Of a stretch of 64,000 bases of DNA, positions 63,929 through 64,000 are shown in pieces (the first letter of the stretch is position 1; every line of letters starts with the position of its first letter). A program made the position numbers and the translations under genes. The notes under the pieces were generated by a model that was not told the origin of the DNA, did no database searches, and saw nothing but the letters and a program-made list of their open reading frames with translations. Where the stretch lies: positions 20,340 through 84,339 of the forward strand of contig NZ_JACXXE010000010.1 of the NCBI RefSeq assembly GCF_014764715.1. Direction: 5' to 3'. The DNA is from Bacillus crepusculi (GTDB lineage: Bacteria; Bacillota; Bacilli; Bacillales; Bacillaceae).

Positions 63929-64000
63929 TGATATTATCCCCTCTAAGTAGACAGTGTAAAAAGCCCAAGAACATATCTTGGCTGTTACACTATACTTGGA
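63929..64000. mobile_element. Possible terminal part of an insertion sequence
   Basis: Starting TGATATTATCCCCTCTAAGT, the end of the window resembles the terminal inverted repeat of IS3-family elements (TG at the tip, then the CTAAGTAGACAGT type of sequence). Inside is a hairpin, AGCC(C)AAGA facing TCTTGGCT, readable as a minus-strand terminator with TTTTTACA behind. If true, the element extends to the right and its transposase is read on the minus strand. The window ends before any coding part. Confidence 0.4.

Overview
The window is chromosomal DNA of a Bacillus, most likely of the B. pumilus group (pumilus/safensis/altitudinis; inferred from remembered protein similarity, not from a search). 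About the first 48 kb follow the B. subtilis order leftward from the replication origin: yyaC, yyzM, ychF, rpsF-ssbA-rpsR, ppaC, yybS-gdpP-rplI, yycB-yycC, dnaC, yycE, purA, tRNA cluster, walRKHIJ-htrC, yycN, rlmH. The origin should lie to the left of base 1, so most + strand genes run with the fork. Three parS sites (14863, 35255 and 43157, the last two perfect) and a cluster of DnaA boxes (47244-47590) fit an origin-proximal arm.

Region by region. 1-6.7 kb: sporulation protein YyaC, a YkvI-type membrane protein, a two-gene minus-strand unit with a lipase-like protein that lacks its nucleophile serine, YyzM, YchF and the S6/SSB/S18 operon with a leader that can hide its own ribosome binding site. 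6.7-14.7 kb: a zinc-ribbon protein, a quinone/catechol detoxification operon with two MhqR-type operators, a KatX-type catalase, a racemase-like protein, sigV-rsiV with an ECF-type promoter, and ppaC. 15-20 kb: yybS-gdpP-rplI and yycB-yycC. 19.9-24.6 kb: an iron-siderophore cluster (two esterases, a FeuA-like lipoprotein, a Btr-like AraC regulator, an MbtH protein) with two Fur boxes but no permease, ATPase or synthetase genes. 25-33 kb: dnaC, yycE, a CYP109-like P450, a TetR regulator, purA with two PurBoxes, DUF418 membrane protein, a peroxiredoxin, and tRNA Lys-Glu-Asp-Phe. 33-40.5 kb: the WalRK cell-wall two-component operon. 40.5-47.2 kb: yycN, an ABC exporter, then a T-box leader controlling a SAM hydrolase and an ECF transporter.

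48.1 kb to the end, starting at the 3' end of rlmH, is an accessory region: an oxidoreductase remnant, HxlR/DJ-1 pair, an extra gerABC-type germinant receptor operon, an AbrB remnant plus an ABC gene fused by internal deletion, YxjI, a decayed DUF2075/MazG pair, a truncated LysR gene, an intact Mrr-type restriction enzyme with a possible modified-base reader domain, an LXG polymorphic toxin with a probable immunity gene, further remnants, an MFS transporter, and what may be the end of an insertion sequence at the right edge. This looks like a place where genes repeatedly arrive and decay. I see no rRNA genes, no CRISPR array and no complete insertion sequence.
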